DNA of 64,000 bases from Cycas panzhihuaensis. Taxonomy: Eukaryota; Cycadophyta. Below the pieces are notes generated by a model. That model had not been told where the DNA came from, did not search any database, and was given only the letters and a program-made list of their open reading frames with translations. Position numbers and translations under genes: made by a program. Below, in pieces: positions 43,403-54,880 of this stretch. Position 1 is the stretch's first letter, and each line of letters opens with the position of its first letter. Where the stretch lies: the NCBI GenBank assembly GCA_023213395.1, contig CM041465.1, positions 138,825,741-138,889,740 on the forward strand, given 5' to 3'.

Positions 43403-43490
43403 TCTTGGCATCTGTGCCATTTGGCTTAGCATTAATTCATCACCACTTAGTATTAATCATAAGTGGTTAACCTAAATTGCCACTCTAACA
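43403..43490 (-). repeat. Copia-J 3' LTR, part right of Gypsy-P
   Basis: On the minus strand it begins TGTTAGAGTGGCAATTTAGG, just after a TAAGGGGGGA polypurine tract (plus-strand 43491-43500). Copia-I has the same arrangement and a similar LTR start at 50608. Confidence 0.7.
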
Positions 43491-43722
43491 TCCCCCCTTA
43501 ATGCAAAAATGGCTATTCGGTCTATAATTTGAAATCTCCAATAAAGGTTAGAATTGTCCTTGTCATCTTGTCTGCATCTAACATATCCCCCCTCAAGGAT
43601 AATTTCTCAAAGTTTCCAAATTAACAACAATCTGGCACTGATGTATCTCATTCAGGTCATGAATGAGTGTTGTATGATCCTGAGTCAATGACAGTTCCGT
43701 CAGCTCATAGTTGTAAACTTTG
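43491..43722 (-). pseudogene. Copia-J pol 3' remnant
   Basis: On the minus strand the stub contains NFEKLSLRGGYV, like the end of Copia pol. A second TCCCCCCTCAAGG stretch near 43589 resembles another polypurine tract. Most of the element is missing. Confidence 0.5.
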
Positions 43723-44064
43723 TGTTAGAAATAATGTTTAATGTTTTAGTAAGTAATGTTCATGAGGTCTAGTGGTCTAATATCAAAGGGTCTAATGTTA
43801 ATAGAGTAAAATAATGTTAGGTGTGTTAGTGTTAAGGTATCGATCTTCCCCCCTTTAGGAATATTATAATAAGCCATTAGTAAGTGTGCTTAATGGTAGT
43901 CATGTCGGTCGCCTCATATGATTGGTTAGATGTGTGGTGATCATACTCTATATATATGTATGTACTTATTACAAGTAATACAATGAAAGATGTTTCTCTG
44001 TTTTTGTCTTATCAATTGATTGTGTTCATGATGGATGATGGATGATACCTACATCATTTTAACA
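43723..44064 (+). repeat. Copia-K 5' LTR
   Basis: It begins TGTTAGAAATAATG and ends CATCATTTTAACA (342 bp), directly followed by a perfect primer binding site. CTATATATATG near 43949-43959 is a TATA box candidate. A GATG-rich repeat lies near its end (44030-44048). Confidence 0.8.
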
Positions 44065-44077
44065 TGGTATCAGAGCC
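44065..44077 (+). other. Copia-K primer binding site
   Basis: TGGTATCAGAGCC follows the LTR without a gap and matches initiator tRNA-Met. Confidence 0.85.
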
Positions 44078-45779
44078 AGATAGTGTGATTGATCTTTGTG
44101 CAGCAAATCAAAGAGTGTTTTAGAAGAATTATGGAGAAGGTTTAGTATAAAGATTATGCCGAGGACCAGAACATATGAAGAGAGTCACATTCAAGACTGA
44201 TGTGGCAGGTTGATCAGAGATACCAGCATTGCACATAGTGTTTATTGTAAGGGACGAATATTGAATGATCAATCAATGGTAGAGGGCCTTTGAAGGGGGT
44301 TTTTTATAGCTGTTTGAAAGATCAAGCAATCACGTGTAATTTATTCTATGTTCTGGGAAGATCTCAAGTGGGCAATAATTGTTGGTGCTTTTTGTTAGTG
44401 TGTGTACCTCCACGTAGATCTGTTTGTTTTGTGGAGACGGTCGTCACTACATTTGTTGTATTGTGACCTGTGCACAACAATTTGAAAACCTGTGTGAAGA
44501 TGATGCGCCTGTACTTGCTTCATGGAAGCATGCAATCTCTGCATTCTCGTGTGTTGTGGTTGTTAGCATCGATCCCTATACGAAGACTGCTCTTCCATGG
44601 GTTCAGTCGATCTACTTTCCGTGCAGATTCTGCACGTCTGTGTGAAGGAGCTCTCTGTGCACTTGTGAATCTCAGTGGTTACTTCCGTTGTCGCCATCAT
44701 GACCCTGTTCACTGAGATCCCCCATACTTTGATGCCGCTACAAACGACGACATTAACCCAGATCTGCCATCCTGACCGTGAAATAGGCGTGGACTAACTT
44801 GTTTGGTGCTCTTGTATCAGCCTCATCAGTTGCGGATTCTGTTTGATAAGTTCATGAAGCATGTGTTGCCCCTCTATTCGTGACCTGGCTGTCTACTGCA
44901 TTGATCAATCTGTCTGAAGTTGTCTGCTTTAAGGTCGGCATCATTCGATTGTTCTTTGGTGGAAATGAAGTTGTCTGCTTTAAGGTCGGCATCATTCGAT
45001 TGTTCTTTGGTGGAAATCCATTCCGTTCCCTCTGGTGAATTCATACCTGTTTGTACAACCCTTTGAAGAATGCTCTGAACGACCTTTGTTCCTATTGAAT
45101 ACATGTGATCACTCTTGCTACTGGCTACATTTCCTCCATGATTGATTGTGCAGCTGTGTGAAGTCACTCTGGTGACCCTGCTTTATGTGTTATCTGTGTG
45201 TTCCCACATCCATGACTTGAAGCCTTGTGTATGAGCCATCGCCATCCCGTGATATACTAGATTTGCACCTTCATGGTAAAGTTCGTAAGTGATCCAAAAA
45301 TTGTCATGAAGATTGTATGCTGTTGGTCATGATCGAAGTATCCTTACATGAAGTAACTAAGACTTTCATGCGCGTGATCTCCATGGTGAGCAACCCAATG
45401 ATCTCCACTTATCCACTCCATTGCTCGCCCGAGCCAAAGAGTTTCAACATTTGAGAAAAAGATCTAAGGTTGATGAAGATTATTCAATATTCAATCAATT
45501 TTTGCTGCAAAAGCACGCAAATTTATCGCCCATTGGTAAATAGTCACACAACTCTCAAATTTTTGACCTTGAGTAACGGCATTACAGTTTCAGAGTAAAT
45601 GTAACCAGTTCCAAACTAGAGATATGAATAACGCCATTGGTTCAACTAGCTAAAACCTTTGTTTGGTCAACGACTGTAGCTTGCAAGGCTTCGGGTTGGT
45701 TCACCAGTACCCACCATGAAGGAGTGTTAGTTTACATGACGAACATGACATGGGAAGTTACATAGGTAGCAATAACAAC
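44078..45779. other. Unassigned sequence after the Copia-K LTR
   Basis: The 1.7-kb stretch has only short open frames without recognisable domains. It may be the leader of Copia-K, or of a larger K-L element. A TTTGGTCAACGAC-rich portion near 45660 and a repeat at 44916-45017 are its only visible structures. Confidence 0.5.
44916..45017. repeat. 51-bp tandem duplication
   Basis: The unit beginning GAAGTTGTCTGCTTTAAGGT is repeated exactly at 44967. The two copies are identical over 51 bp, so the duplication is recent. On the minus strand it gives a 17-residue repeat STKEQSNDADLKADNF. Confidence 0.9.
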
Positions 45780-46340
45780 ATGGCTTTGTCTTCTCAATTT
45801 AGGAAGAAACTATAAATGAAAGCTCCTAAACAAACTCCACCACTTTCTCACAGCACAAGTGAACCCCACAGCAAGTGTAAAACGAATATCAAGTGCACAT
45901 ATTATAATAAGAAAGGTCACCTTCAAAAGAACTGTTGGAAGAAGGAAGCAGATCAAAAAAAAAGATGGGAAAACTCTATCTATCTATAGATGATGAAAAG
46001 GTCTTTGTGTCAGTGCTATTTCTGGCACTAATGGAACTTGGTACATTGATTCTAGTACCTCAAACCACATTACTTTCCATAAAGAGTTGTTTAATGAAGT
46101 CAAAGATGAACATAAGCATACCATTGCTCTTGGTAATGATAGTCAACATAAGGCAGTCAAGCAAGGTACAATCATTCTTAATCAATCCAGCCATAAAATC
46201 AAGATCTCTAGTGTATTGTATGTGCCATCCTTTAAGCACAATTGGCTTTCTGTAAGCTGTGTTGCTAAACTTAACTTGAAAATTGTATCTGATGTCATCA
46301 AATGTGTCATAAAAGATGGCAATCTTGTAATAGATTAAAG
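45780..46340 (+). pseudogene. Copia-L gag zinc knuckle and protease
   Basis: The knuckle reads CTYYNKKGHLQKNC, with tyrosine replacing the second cysteine. After a frameshift the protease start has WYIDSSTSNH where DSGAS is expected. The frame at 46087-46338 continues with GTIILNQSSHKIKISSVLYV and SFKHNWLSVS. Confidence 0.8.
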
Positions 46341-47285
46341 AGTTGAAGAGAATAGTTCGTATAAACTCTCTAGCACACTTGAGCATAGCTTTGCTCCACG
46401 TTCATCTGATACATTTGGCATGACCAACATGGTCTTTTGAATTACCATAGTCATCAATTGTTGAACAAGTTGAAAATGGTGCATGATTTACCTATAGTAC
46501 ATAAATGTGATAAAATTTACAATGCATGTGCACTAGGGAACAACATAGGAAGAAACTTGTCAAGTCCACATGGTGGGCTAATGACAAATTAGAGTTGGTT
46601 CATTCTAACTTGTGTGGACCAATCACACCAATTTTACTTAGAAGCACAAAGTACTTCATGACCTTCATTGACGATTTAACCAAGACAACTTGGGTCTACA
46701 TTTTGAAGAACAAGTCAGAGGCATTTGCAAGATTCAAGGAGTTTAGAAAAGCTTTTCTAGGAAGAAGATCAAACTTTTGAGGAGCCATAGTGGGCCAGTA
46801 CCTGTCAACTGAATTCATAACTTTCTACAAGGGTCATGGCATTCGGTAGTAGTTAACTACATCCTATACACCATAGCAGAACAATGTGGACAAGAGAAAG
46901 AATCAAACCATTGCTAAGATGGCTAGGTGTATGCTTAAAGCCATAAATGTCCCAAATGATTTTTGGGGTGAAGCTATGAATATAGTCATGTACATTTTGA
47001 ACTAAAGTCCAACTGTAGTTGTTCGAAACATAACTCCTAAAGAGGCTTGGACAAACAAAAAACCTTCTGATTGTGATCTTCAAATCTTTGGTTGCACTAC
47101 TTTTGTTCATGTACCTTATGGCAAAAGACAAAAGTTTGATGATGAAAAGTCATAAGTGTACTAAAGCATATAGGCTCTGGAATCCCTCAGAGAGGAAGAT
47201 TGATATTAGTAGGGATGTTTTGTTTGATGAGTCTGATAAAGGAATTGTCCCTATTGTAAATGTTGATGCCAAAGGCAAGAAGTGA
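46341..47285 (+). pseudogene. Copia-L integrase, decayed
   Basis: The frame at 46526-46780 reads DKLELVHSNLCGPITP, with asparagine at the first catalytic aspartate, then FMTFIDDLTKTTWVYIL. The rest is in several frames with stops. The C-terminal KAYRLWNPSERKIDISRDV is at about 47160-47215. Confidence 0.8.
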
Positions 47286-47462
47286 AGGATGAGATTGATG
47301 AAAAGAGTGTTAAGAGTGGAGATCTCTGCAAATGTTCCATCCTCCTCCTCTCCTCTTCATAAAAAGTTACCTAAGGGGTATACTCAGACCATAAAAAATT
47401 ACAAGGTTAGTGACATCAGCACTAGTACAAGTGTCCAAACATGAAGCAAGGTCAATTTTGGT

Positions 47463-48205
47463 TTGATGTCTAATGTCTTAAACATTGATAAACCTGAGTC
47501 ATTTGGTGAAGCTAAGGATGCACCCCACTGGCAATTAGCTATGCATGAGGAGAATGATTGCATTTTGAGGAATGACACATGGAATCTTGTTGACTCTCCT
47601 TTACATAAGAAGGCTATTGGTTATAGATGGGTATACAAAGTGAAGTATCAATCTAACAGTGCTATTAACAAATACAAAACTGAGCTTATAATTAAGAATT
47701 ATGCATAGATTGAAGGTGTAGACTTTGAGTAGACTTCTGCACCTGTAGCTAAAATGACCACCATTCAAATGCTAGTTAATCTTGCATCTCATTTTGGTTG
47801 GGAACTTCACCAAATGGATGTTAAAAGTGCTTTCCCTCATGGCATTATTGATAAGGAGGTTTATATGCAGCAACCTAAAGATTTTGTGTACGTTGGCAAG
47901 AAGCATCTTGTATGCAAACTAAAGAAAGTCTTATATGGACTTTTAAGCAGGCACTAAGAGCATGGTATTCATGCATTGATGAGTACTTCATTTCTCATGG
48001 GTTCACCAGATGTGAATCAGTTCATAGTTTGTACATAAAATATGAGAATGGCAAGATACTTATTGTAATTCTCTATGTTGATGACCTCATAATCACTAGC
48101 AGTAACACTTCTCGGAACAACTATCTCAAAAAACAACTTTCTAAAGCTCTTGAGATATCTGATCTTGGTCTTCTGCATTACTATCTTGGTATGGAGTTCT
48201 AGCAA
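47463..48205 (+). pseudogene. Copia-L reverse transcriptase
   Basis: Reading starts MMSNVLNIDKPESFGEAKDA and has RWVYKVKYQSNS. Two stops (near 47706 and 47731) follow, then MDVKSAFPHGIIDKEVYM, a frameshift near 47940 and ALRAWYSCIDEYFISHGF. The catalytic LYVDDLIITSSN is at about 48073-48108 and DLGLLHYYLGMEF at the end. Confidence 0.85.
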
Positions 48206-49006
48206 AAAGGTGAGAGCATTTTTTTTATCTCATTCTAAGTATGCTTATAGTCTGTTGAGATGTTTCCATATGGAGGATTCCAATCCAATGGCTATCCACA
48301 TGGAAGTAGACCTCATATTGACTTAAGGGAGTTGATGATGCGGTTGTTGATGGTACTTTGTATAGGTAACTAGGGAGTAGCCTTATATACCTCACTAACA
48401 CTAGGTCTGATATCAATTATGATGTTGGTGTTATAGCCCATTTTATGAGTGCTCCATCCATCTCTCATTGAAAGGCAACAAAGCGCGTACTGAGGTATGT
48501 CAAGGGCACTATCAAATTTGAACTCTTGATTTCTAAAACTAATGAATTTAGAGTGCATGGCTATATAGACTCAGATTGGGTTGGAGATGTTGGTGACGAG
48601 AAATCTACATCAAGATATGTGTTTGCATCTAGCTTTGGTTTGGTTTCTTGGTATAGCAAGAAGCAAGCTACTATCTCGTCATCTTCCACAGAAGCAGAGC
48701 ATAAGGCAACGATTATGACTACATGTGAAGCAATCTAGTTGAGGAGGCTACTTGGCCATTTTGAGCTTCTACAGGATGATCCTACACTACTATTCTGTGA
48801 CAATCTGGGTGTAATACAACTTTCGAAAAATCCAGTCTTCCACGTTAGGACAAAGCATGTTGAAGTAAATCATCACTTTATTCAAAAGCAGATGCAATGC
48901 AAAGTAGTTGAGTTGGTGTTTTGTCCAACTGAGGATCAACTTGCTTACATTCTCACTAAGACATTAAGTCGTGAGAAGTTTGAGAGGCTCGGGAGGCTTT
49001 TATTAT
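48206..49006 (+). pseudogene. Copia-L RNase H
   Basis: After frameshifts, IDSDWVGDVGDEKSTSRYVF (48550-48620) carries the catalytic aspartates. SSSTEAEHKATIMTTCEAI follows, then a TAG at 48736-48738. The end reads VRTKHVEVNHHFIQKQMQ and TEDQLAYILTKTLSREKFERL. Confidence 0.85.
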
Positions 49007-49520
49007 GAGAGAGAATGGATTACACATTTTAACAAGGTGTTAAAATAATGTATAATTCCTACTCATTCTTTCTCAGAGTTCACTGGTGAGTCACATTAGG
49101 CAGGTCCTCTCATGAGTTGTACTTTCCATTCTTTTCTCTCACATTCAAGAGCACGTACAAATTGTAGTCTCTGTCATGCAAGGGCATGCATGATCTGTAC
49201 CTTGTTGTTTCCTTGTTTTTTTTATTTATTCTTTGCTTGCACTCTCATTAATATGAGGAGTGGTCTTACTTTCATCAATGGATTTAGAGTGCAATGATTG
49301 AATCGATACATTCATATAAGAAGAGTTGACTATGAGCCGGAGTATTCATTTGTGATGTGTTTGAGTCGCTACTCTTATTTACTTGCTAATCATTGCTCTG
49401 ATTCACTCATATTTTCAACAAAAGCGTGCATACAAAGTGCCATGTTTTTATGGAGAAAGAAACCTATACTATGGTTTAAATTTATTCGTTGGATTATGAT
49501 ATCAGTTATGACTAAATAAT
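49007..49520. other. Unassigned; possible Copia-L 3' LTR
   Basis: TGTTAAAATAATG at 49031 follows the end of pol after about 25 bases, where a 3' LTR would start. The sequence does not match the Copia-K LTR and the right end is unclear. No gene is visible. Confidence 0.35.
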
Positions 49521-49845
49521 TGTTAGAATTAATGCTTGCTCTATTAGGTCAAAACTTGGGTTGTAAGTCCTAATAAGTATTTGGGTAATTTAGTAAGGCA
49601 TAGGGTCACCATTTAATTAGCAACACGTCTAAGAGCTACATAATTCTTTAATGGGTGTGTAACACATGTCAAAGTGATTACAAGTTATTGTTAGACTGTT
49701 ACCCCACTTGTATTTATATATGTATCGATTTGTACATATGGGTGTGTGAATTCTTAATGAATGAGAAAATTGAAAGTAGAGTAATTCTACTAGAAAATCT
49801 ATGTATTCTCAATTCTTGTATGGTTCACTATTGTTTTAACTCACA
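49521..49845 (+). repeat. Copia-O 5' LTR
   Basis: It starts TGTTAGAATTAATGC and ends TTTTAACTCACA (325 bp). TGGTATCAAAG at 49848-49858 is the primer binding site. A TATTTATATATG core promoter candidate is near 49711-49722. The rest of the element is missing; the following DNA ends at the Copia-I LTR. Confidence 0.75.
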
Positions 49846-49858
49846 TTTGGTATCAAAG

Positions 49859-50269
49859 TCAAGGATTAGTGAGGAATTTTAGACTTGAAGGTTCGTAAGC
49901 CAAATTTGAAGCGAAATTCAAAGAATTTGCGACTGGAAATTTGTTGAGGTTAAGTTCAAGAACCAATTCGAATTTCGAGGGTCCGCAGACATCAAATCTT
50001 AAGGCAATTTTGCTAGGTATGTTGTTATGTGAGTAAAAAAATATATAGAAAAAAAAAATTGCAAAAATTTGTGGAGTGCTAAAGATTGTTGGGTAATTTT
50101 TGATAATTTTTTGTTGATTATCTACCAAAATACTAGAAGTTTCCCATCTTTGCATCTGCGTTTTTAAATTCAAATCTTTTTGTGAAGTTAGTTTTTCAAA
50201 TTTTGTGGAAAAAACTTCGAAAAAGATGAATTATGGGTTTGTGTTGTTGAACAAAGAGTCATGAGTCCT
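49859..50269. other. Copia-O leader remnant
   Basis: AT-rich sequence without a recognisable gene lies between the primer binding site and the Copia-I LTR. Confidence 0.45.
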
Positions 50270-50608
50270 TGGTGTGAAGATTATGAATGGGTTAACATGC
50301 ACAACATACATCCAAATCTTTAACATACATAGCAAGTATCAAGCAACAAAGAACAGTACACCAAATATATGTGGGAAAAACCTTTCAAGAAAAAACCCAC
50401 TAAGCTAAATCAATCATTACATTGATTATACCACAATGAGATGAGATATTACATCTAATCTACAACTTGGTATATATACAAACCCATACGGTACATCCAT
50501 CTAAAGAGATGCGGCTCTTTGTTAATCATGGCCATTCAACTAATCAACTCACTAATTAACCACATTTACATTAATTAACTATGTGGTTAACACTTAGCTA
50601 CTCTAACA
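50270..50608 (-). repeat. Copia-I 3' LTR
   Basis: On the minus strand it begins TGTTAGAGTAGCTAAG, after a TTAAGGGGGGA polypurine tract. It contains GTGGGTTTTTTCTTGAAAGG and TTTTTCCCACATATATTTGG. The left boundary is approximate because there is no second LTR. It is similar to the Copia-J LTR. Confidence 0.65.
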
Positions 50609-52022
50609 TCCCCCCTTAATGGAAATGTGGGGAATTAGGCTTTAGTCATCAACATCTCCATCCCAAGATAACTTCCTAACATCCTGACATCCTTGCTAAT
50701 ACATCCCCACTCAAGAATAACTTCACTAAGTCCCAACATGGCTCGAAGCTTTGTGAATTAATATTCAATAAGTGCCTTTATAAATACATCCACAAACTAA
50801 TCTTTGCTTGGATAGCAGTTGATCCACAACTTCTCTGCCTGAATCTATTCACGAATATAATGGTATTGGAACTTAATATGCTTTGTACAAACGTAGAAAT
50901 TCTTCGACAAACAGATAGTACTTTGATTATCAACTAGTATAACTAGCGTGCCACTCTCTATTGCCAAAACATCAACCATACAACTTACCTTACAGCAACA
51001 AATAAACCTCAATACTCAACTTTAGTGGAAGATAAAACAATTGTCTGTTATTTCTTGGACTACTGTGAAACAGGCCCATTGCACGTACTAAAAATGTATC
51101 CAACAATAGGTCCATTGCCAATACTAAAAATGTATTCAACAATGGACTTACCGTCATCAACATTTCCACCCCAATCAACATCAATATATCCAACTGGTCG
51201 TGTCTCTCCATGCCAAAGGCACTCCAAACCAACATGTAAAGTCCCCTTCACATACCTCAAAATCCTCTTGGAAGCAACCTAGTGCAGTTCTTGGGGATTC
51301 TATATGTAGCAAGCAACCAACCCAACAACGTACACAATATCTAGCTTGGTACGAGTCAAGTAAATGAAACTTCATACTAGTTGTCTATACAGTGTTCCAT
51401 CCACTATAGGCTTCTTCGTATCTGATAGGCTTGCAATCCTCCATCTTGAACTTCTTAAGCAAGCTCTTCGCATATTTTATCTACAACACCAAAATTTTGT
51501 CTTCCATTTACCTGACCTCAATGCCCAAGAGGTAGTGTAGAGCCCTGAGGTTTGTCATGTCAAAACTTACTTCCAAATTGAATTTTATTCACAAAATAGT
51601 CTTATTACAGTTGCCAGCAATGAACAAATCATCAGCGTACAAGACAATAACTACTATTGAAGTTTCTCTCCTTCAAATATAGAGATTTGACTCTAGGTAC
51701 ATGGTAACAAATTCCTCTTCTTTCAATCTAACATCGATCTTTGCATACCAAGCACGTAGTGCTTGCTTCAAGCCATAAAGTGACCTTTTCAAAGGACACA
51801 CAAGATGTTCCTATCCTTCCTTAATGAAACCAAGAGGTTGCACCATGTAAATCTCCTCTTTCAACTCTCCATTAAAGAATGTTGATTTCACATCCATCTG
51901 GTCTAACTCCCTACCATATTTTGTTGCCAATAAAAGTACCAAATAGATCGTTGTCATCTTGAAGCTTGGTGTAAATGCCACTTCATAATTGATCCCTTCT
52001 TTTTGCTTAAATCCCTACTCGA
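50609..52022 (-). pseudogene. Copia-I reverse transcriptase and RNase H, decayed
   Basis: On the minus strand the reading starts at the Copia-G insertion with KEGINYEVAFTPSFKMTTIY-like sequence. It continues MDVKSTFFNGELKEEIYM, LKRSLYGLKQALRAWYAKID and the catalytic LYADDLFIAG near 51640. RNase H remains include MRYVKGTLHVGLECLWHG and GYIDVDWGGNVDDGKS at 51060-51260. Several stops and frameshifts are present. Integrase, protease and gag would lie to the right of Copia-G, outside the window. Confidence 0.75.
51073..51144. repeat. 36-bp tandem duplication in Copia-I RNase H
   Basis: The unit at 51073-51108 (GGCCCATTGCACGTACTAAA onward) repeats at 51109-51144 with a few changes. It gives the protein repeat EYIFSIGNGPI and GYIFSTCNGPV. 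Confidence 0.75.
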
Positions 52023-52574
52023 TGTGAAAAGAGGCTAGGTGGCCTCAAGAGTCCCAAGATCTAGAAACTAGGATCACTCTAGTTCTAGTTGCAGAAATAC
52101 AAACAAGTATAATAATCTCAAGGAAAATAGAGAGCAAAGAGACAAAGCACAAATGAAGGAGCAAGAGAAAATGATACCCAATATGTGGAGTTGGAATTGG
52201 TCCAACCTCCAAAGAATGAACAGTTTGATTAGCAAACTGACAGCATAACAATATAGCTCCAACTCTCTTATGAGACAATGAGAAGAGGTCTCATTATATA
52301 GAGTGAGAAGGGAGACCTAAGGCCTTGGATGTTTGAGAAGTGTCAAACATCCAAGATACATGCCTTGCATGTTGGACATGTGTCCTTTTGGGCTCTCATG
52401 TGAGCAAAAATGCATGAGGGTCCATTTGACCCTTTAGTGACAACGTTGTGTCACTAGAAAGAATGTGGGTGTGCACTTTATCACTTAAGTGATAAGTCAC
52501 CCCTAAAGTAAAAGTACACATATTACATGAAAATTAAAGTACAATATCTTAACATGTAAACATAAGGTTTAACA
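52023..52574 (-). repeat. Copia-G 3' LTR
   Basis: On the minus strand it starts TGTTAAACCTTATG, next to a CCCCCCC tract on the plus strand (the polypurine tract). The 18-bp palindrome is at 52478-52495. The hairpin is at 52324-52355, with arms CTTGGATGTTTGA and TCAAACATCCAAG around a six-base loop. Confidence 0.88.
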
Positions 52575-52589
52575 CCCCCCCTTACTGTT

Positions 52590-53460
52590 TACAATGTTAA
52601 GTCGGACACCAAGACCATCTCTAAATTTTACAAACTTTTCTCTACCAAGAGGCTTGGTAAAGATGTCTCCGCTCCTGCTGGTCTGCATCGGAGGTTGATT
52701 TCACCATTCTGAACATGCTCTCTGATGAAGTGATGGTGAACCTCGATGTGTTTTGTCCGCGCATGAAAGACTGGATTCTTAGCTAACTTGAGCACACTTT
52801 GATTGTCGCAATGTATCCTGGTGGGGTGACCCTGCTCAAGTCCAAGTTCCCCAAGAATCCGTCAGAGAGATAGCCTCACAAGGCTGCTGCGACTTTGTAC
52901 TCCGCTTGGTGGAGGACAATGTAACAATGGGTTGCTTCTTGCAACTCCACAAAACAATGTTGAACCAAGGGAAAACAAGATCCCAAGGTTGATCTCCGCT
53001 ATCTTGGCAACCTTTGCCCAATCGAATCGAGAACCCTTCCGTAGTGAAGTTCTCATTATGTGCATACTCAAAGCCATCTTTGCAATGTGCCTTTGATGTA
53101 CTTAAGTATGCGTTTGGGCGCATTCCGGTGTATCCGATTAGGTTGAGACATGTAGCGTGAGCAAATCCCAACGACAAATGAAATGTCGGTCAAGTGTTGG
53201 TGAGATAAATGAGACTCCCAATCAAGCCCGGTAAAGTGTGGATCTGCGGCAGCTTCCTCATTGAGAGTAAGCTTCGATCCATTCTCCATAGGTGTAGGCG
53301 TTGGTTTGCAATCGTGCATCCTAAACTACTGCAAAATGTCCCAAGAATATTTCGCTTGGGAGATGAAGATATAACCTGGCTATTGCCATATCTCAAAGCC
53401 TAAAAAGTAGTGGAGAAGTCCAAGATTAGTCATCTCGAAACTTTTCTTCAAGTCGTCTTG
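52590..53460 (-). pseudogene. Copia-G RNase H, frameshifted
   Basis: Fragments on the minus strand are HDCKPTPTPMENGSKLTLNEE, LIGSLIYLTNT and FEYAHNENFTTEGFS. SRKSTSS-type sequence is collapsed. At 53023 and 53028 CG stands where Copia-F has CTG on its coding strand, which destroys the SDSDW motif. The tail with a TKPLG motif is at about 52620-52680. Confidence 0.78.
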
Positions 53461-54121
53461 GAGAATGTGAATCATCTTAGTGTCACTCCCAGTGATCAGT
53501 AAGTCATCTACATACAAAGGCAACAAAAATTACATGGTTCTTTTCAATTTTTATATACAGATTAGGATCTGAAGTAGATCGATGAAACCCATGTCTCAAG
53601 AAGTAGTCATCGATCTTCGAGTACCATGCCCTTGGAGCTTGCTTCAAGCCATATAACGCCTTTTTTAGGCAATATACAAGATGCTCCTTGCCTTGTATTT
53701 TGTAACCGGGAGGTTGCTCCAAATATACCTCCTCCTGAAGATCGCCATTAAGAAAGGCGCTCTTCACGTCCATCTAGTAAATAGGCCATTTGCATTGAGC
53801 AGCTAAGGCCAAGAGAAGTCTGATGGTATTCATGTTCGCCACTGGTGCAAAAGTTTCTTCATAATCTATGCCTTCTTTTTGTTTAAATCCTTTTGCGACA
53901 AGGTGTGCTTTCTGCCTTTTAAGTGAACCATCAGAATGGAATTTGGTCTTGTAGACCCATTTGCAACTGATTGCCTGTTTGTGTTTAGGCAATTCAACCA
54001 GATTCCAAGTACCATTCTTTTCAATAGAATGGAGTTCTTCATCCATGGCAGCCTTCCAATTTTCATTTTTAGAAGCCTCCTCAAAAGTGGAAGGCTCATC
54101 AACACAAAGCACTTCAGCCAT
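53461..54121 (-). pseudogene. Copia-G reverse transcriptase, nearly intact
   Basis: On the minus strand MAEVLCVDEPSTFEEASKNE starts the domain at 54121. It continues CKWVYKTKFHSDGSLKRQKA and YEETFAPVANMNTIRLLLAL. A single TAG (53774-53776) stands for glutamine before [18 protein letters not shown]. The frame goes on to [20 protein letters not shown] and ends near the YVDD box with a frameshift (VIFVAFVCR where IALYVDD is expected). Confidence 0.9.
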
Positions 54122-54228
54122 AAGTGCATAATTGGTTTGTTGTTGATATTTAGATGGACGTTTTCCTTCAATGATGTGACCGTCCTGAACTGTTTGTGTG
54201 TACCATTTAAGTAACTTTTAAATTGAAG

Positions 54229-54880
54229 TTACTTGAACCTCAATATCTTCTGGTGTAAGTGGTTGGTCAACAGAAGATGTGCTTGGATCAAGTGGAGCAA
54301 ATTCAGTTGAAGTAGATGGTCCAGCTGGTGCAGATGATGAACATGGTGTAGAAGATTAAGAGGGAAGGAAGGCCTCAACAATCTTCTTGCCTTTGTCAAT
54401 GGGAGGTTGCATGGATGCTGTTTGCACCTCCTTGTGATCTTCTTCAGCAAAGATGACATCTCTTGAGAGATGCATTTTCTTCCCTATAGGATCATACAAC
54501 TTGTAGGCTTTGCTGTGAATGGCATAACCTACAAAGATGCATTTTAGACTATGCTTGTCTAATTTCTTCCTTTGCTGATCGGGAATGTGCACATAAGCGG
54601 CACCCAAAAGTCCTTAAATGGTGACAGAGGCTTTTTGCGGACCATGCCTCCTCGTGTCATGTTGGTGACTTTGTAGTAGGATGCGATTGGCCACATAGGC
54701 ATTGTGTGAAATGCTTACCTTGAGCTCGAGTGAGTCCTTATGCATGCATCATAGCTTTGGCTTTATTGGCCAAAGTTACATTCATCCGCTCGGAGACTCC
54801 ATTTTGTTGAGGAGTGTGAGGTATCGTCGATTGTCTCCGAATGCCGTTATCCTTGCGATTGGGTGAATTCATTTGATGTA
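54229..54880 (-). pseudogene. Copia-G integrase C-terminus and linker
   Basis: The frame at 54356-54607 reads AAYVHIPDQQRKKLDKHSLK, then CIFVGYAIHSKAYKLYDPIG and MHLSRDVIFAEEDHKEVQ. The Ser/Thr/Pro-rich linker follows to 54229 in another frame. Upstream pieces to 54880 hold the damaged middle of integrase. Confidence 0.8.

Larger units (their letters stand above)
45780..49006 (+). mobile_element. Copia-L body (gag to RNase H), no confirmed LTRs
   Basis: A Copia coding region runs from the gag zinc knuckle to the end of RNase H. It may belong with the Copia-K LTR upstream, but a matching 3' LTR was not found after 49006, so I keep it separate. A TGTTAAAATAATG at 49031 could start a 3' LTR. 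Confidence 0.75.

Noticed and set aside
49010-49520. 3' LTR of a combined Copia K-L element
   Set aside because: The sequence after 49031 does not match the LTR at 43723-44064 beyond the first few bases, so I did not join K and L.
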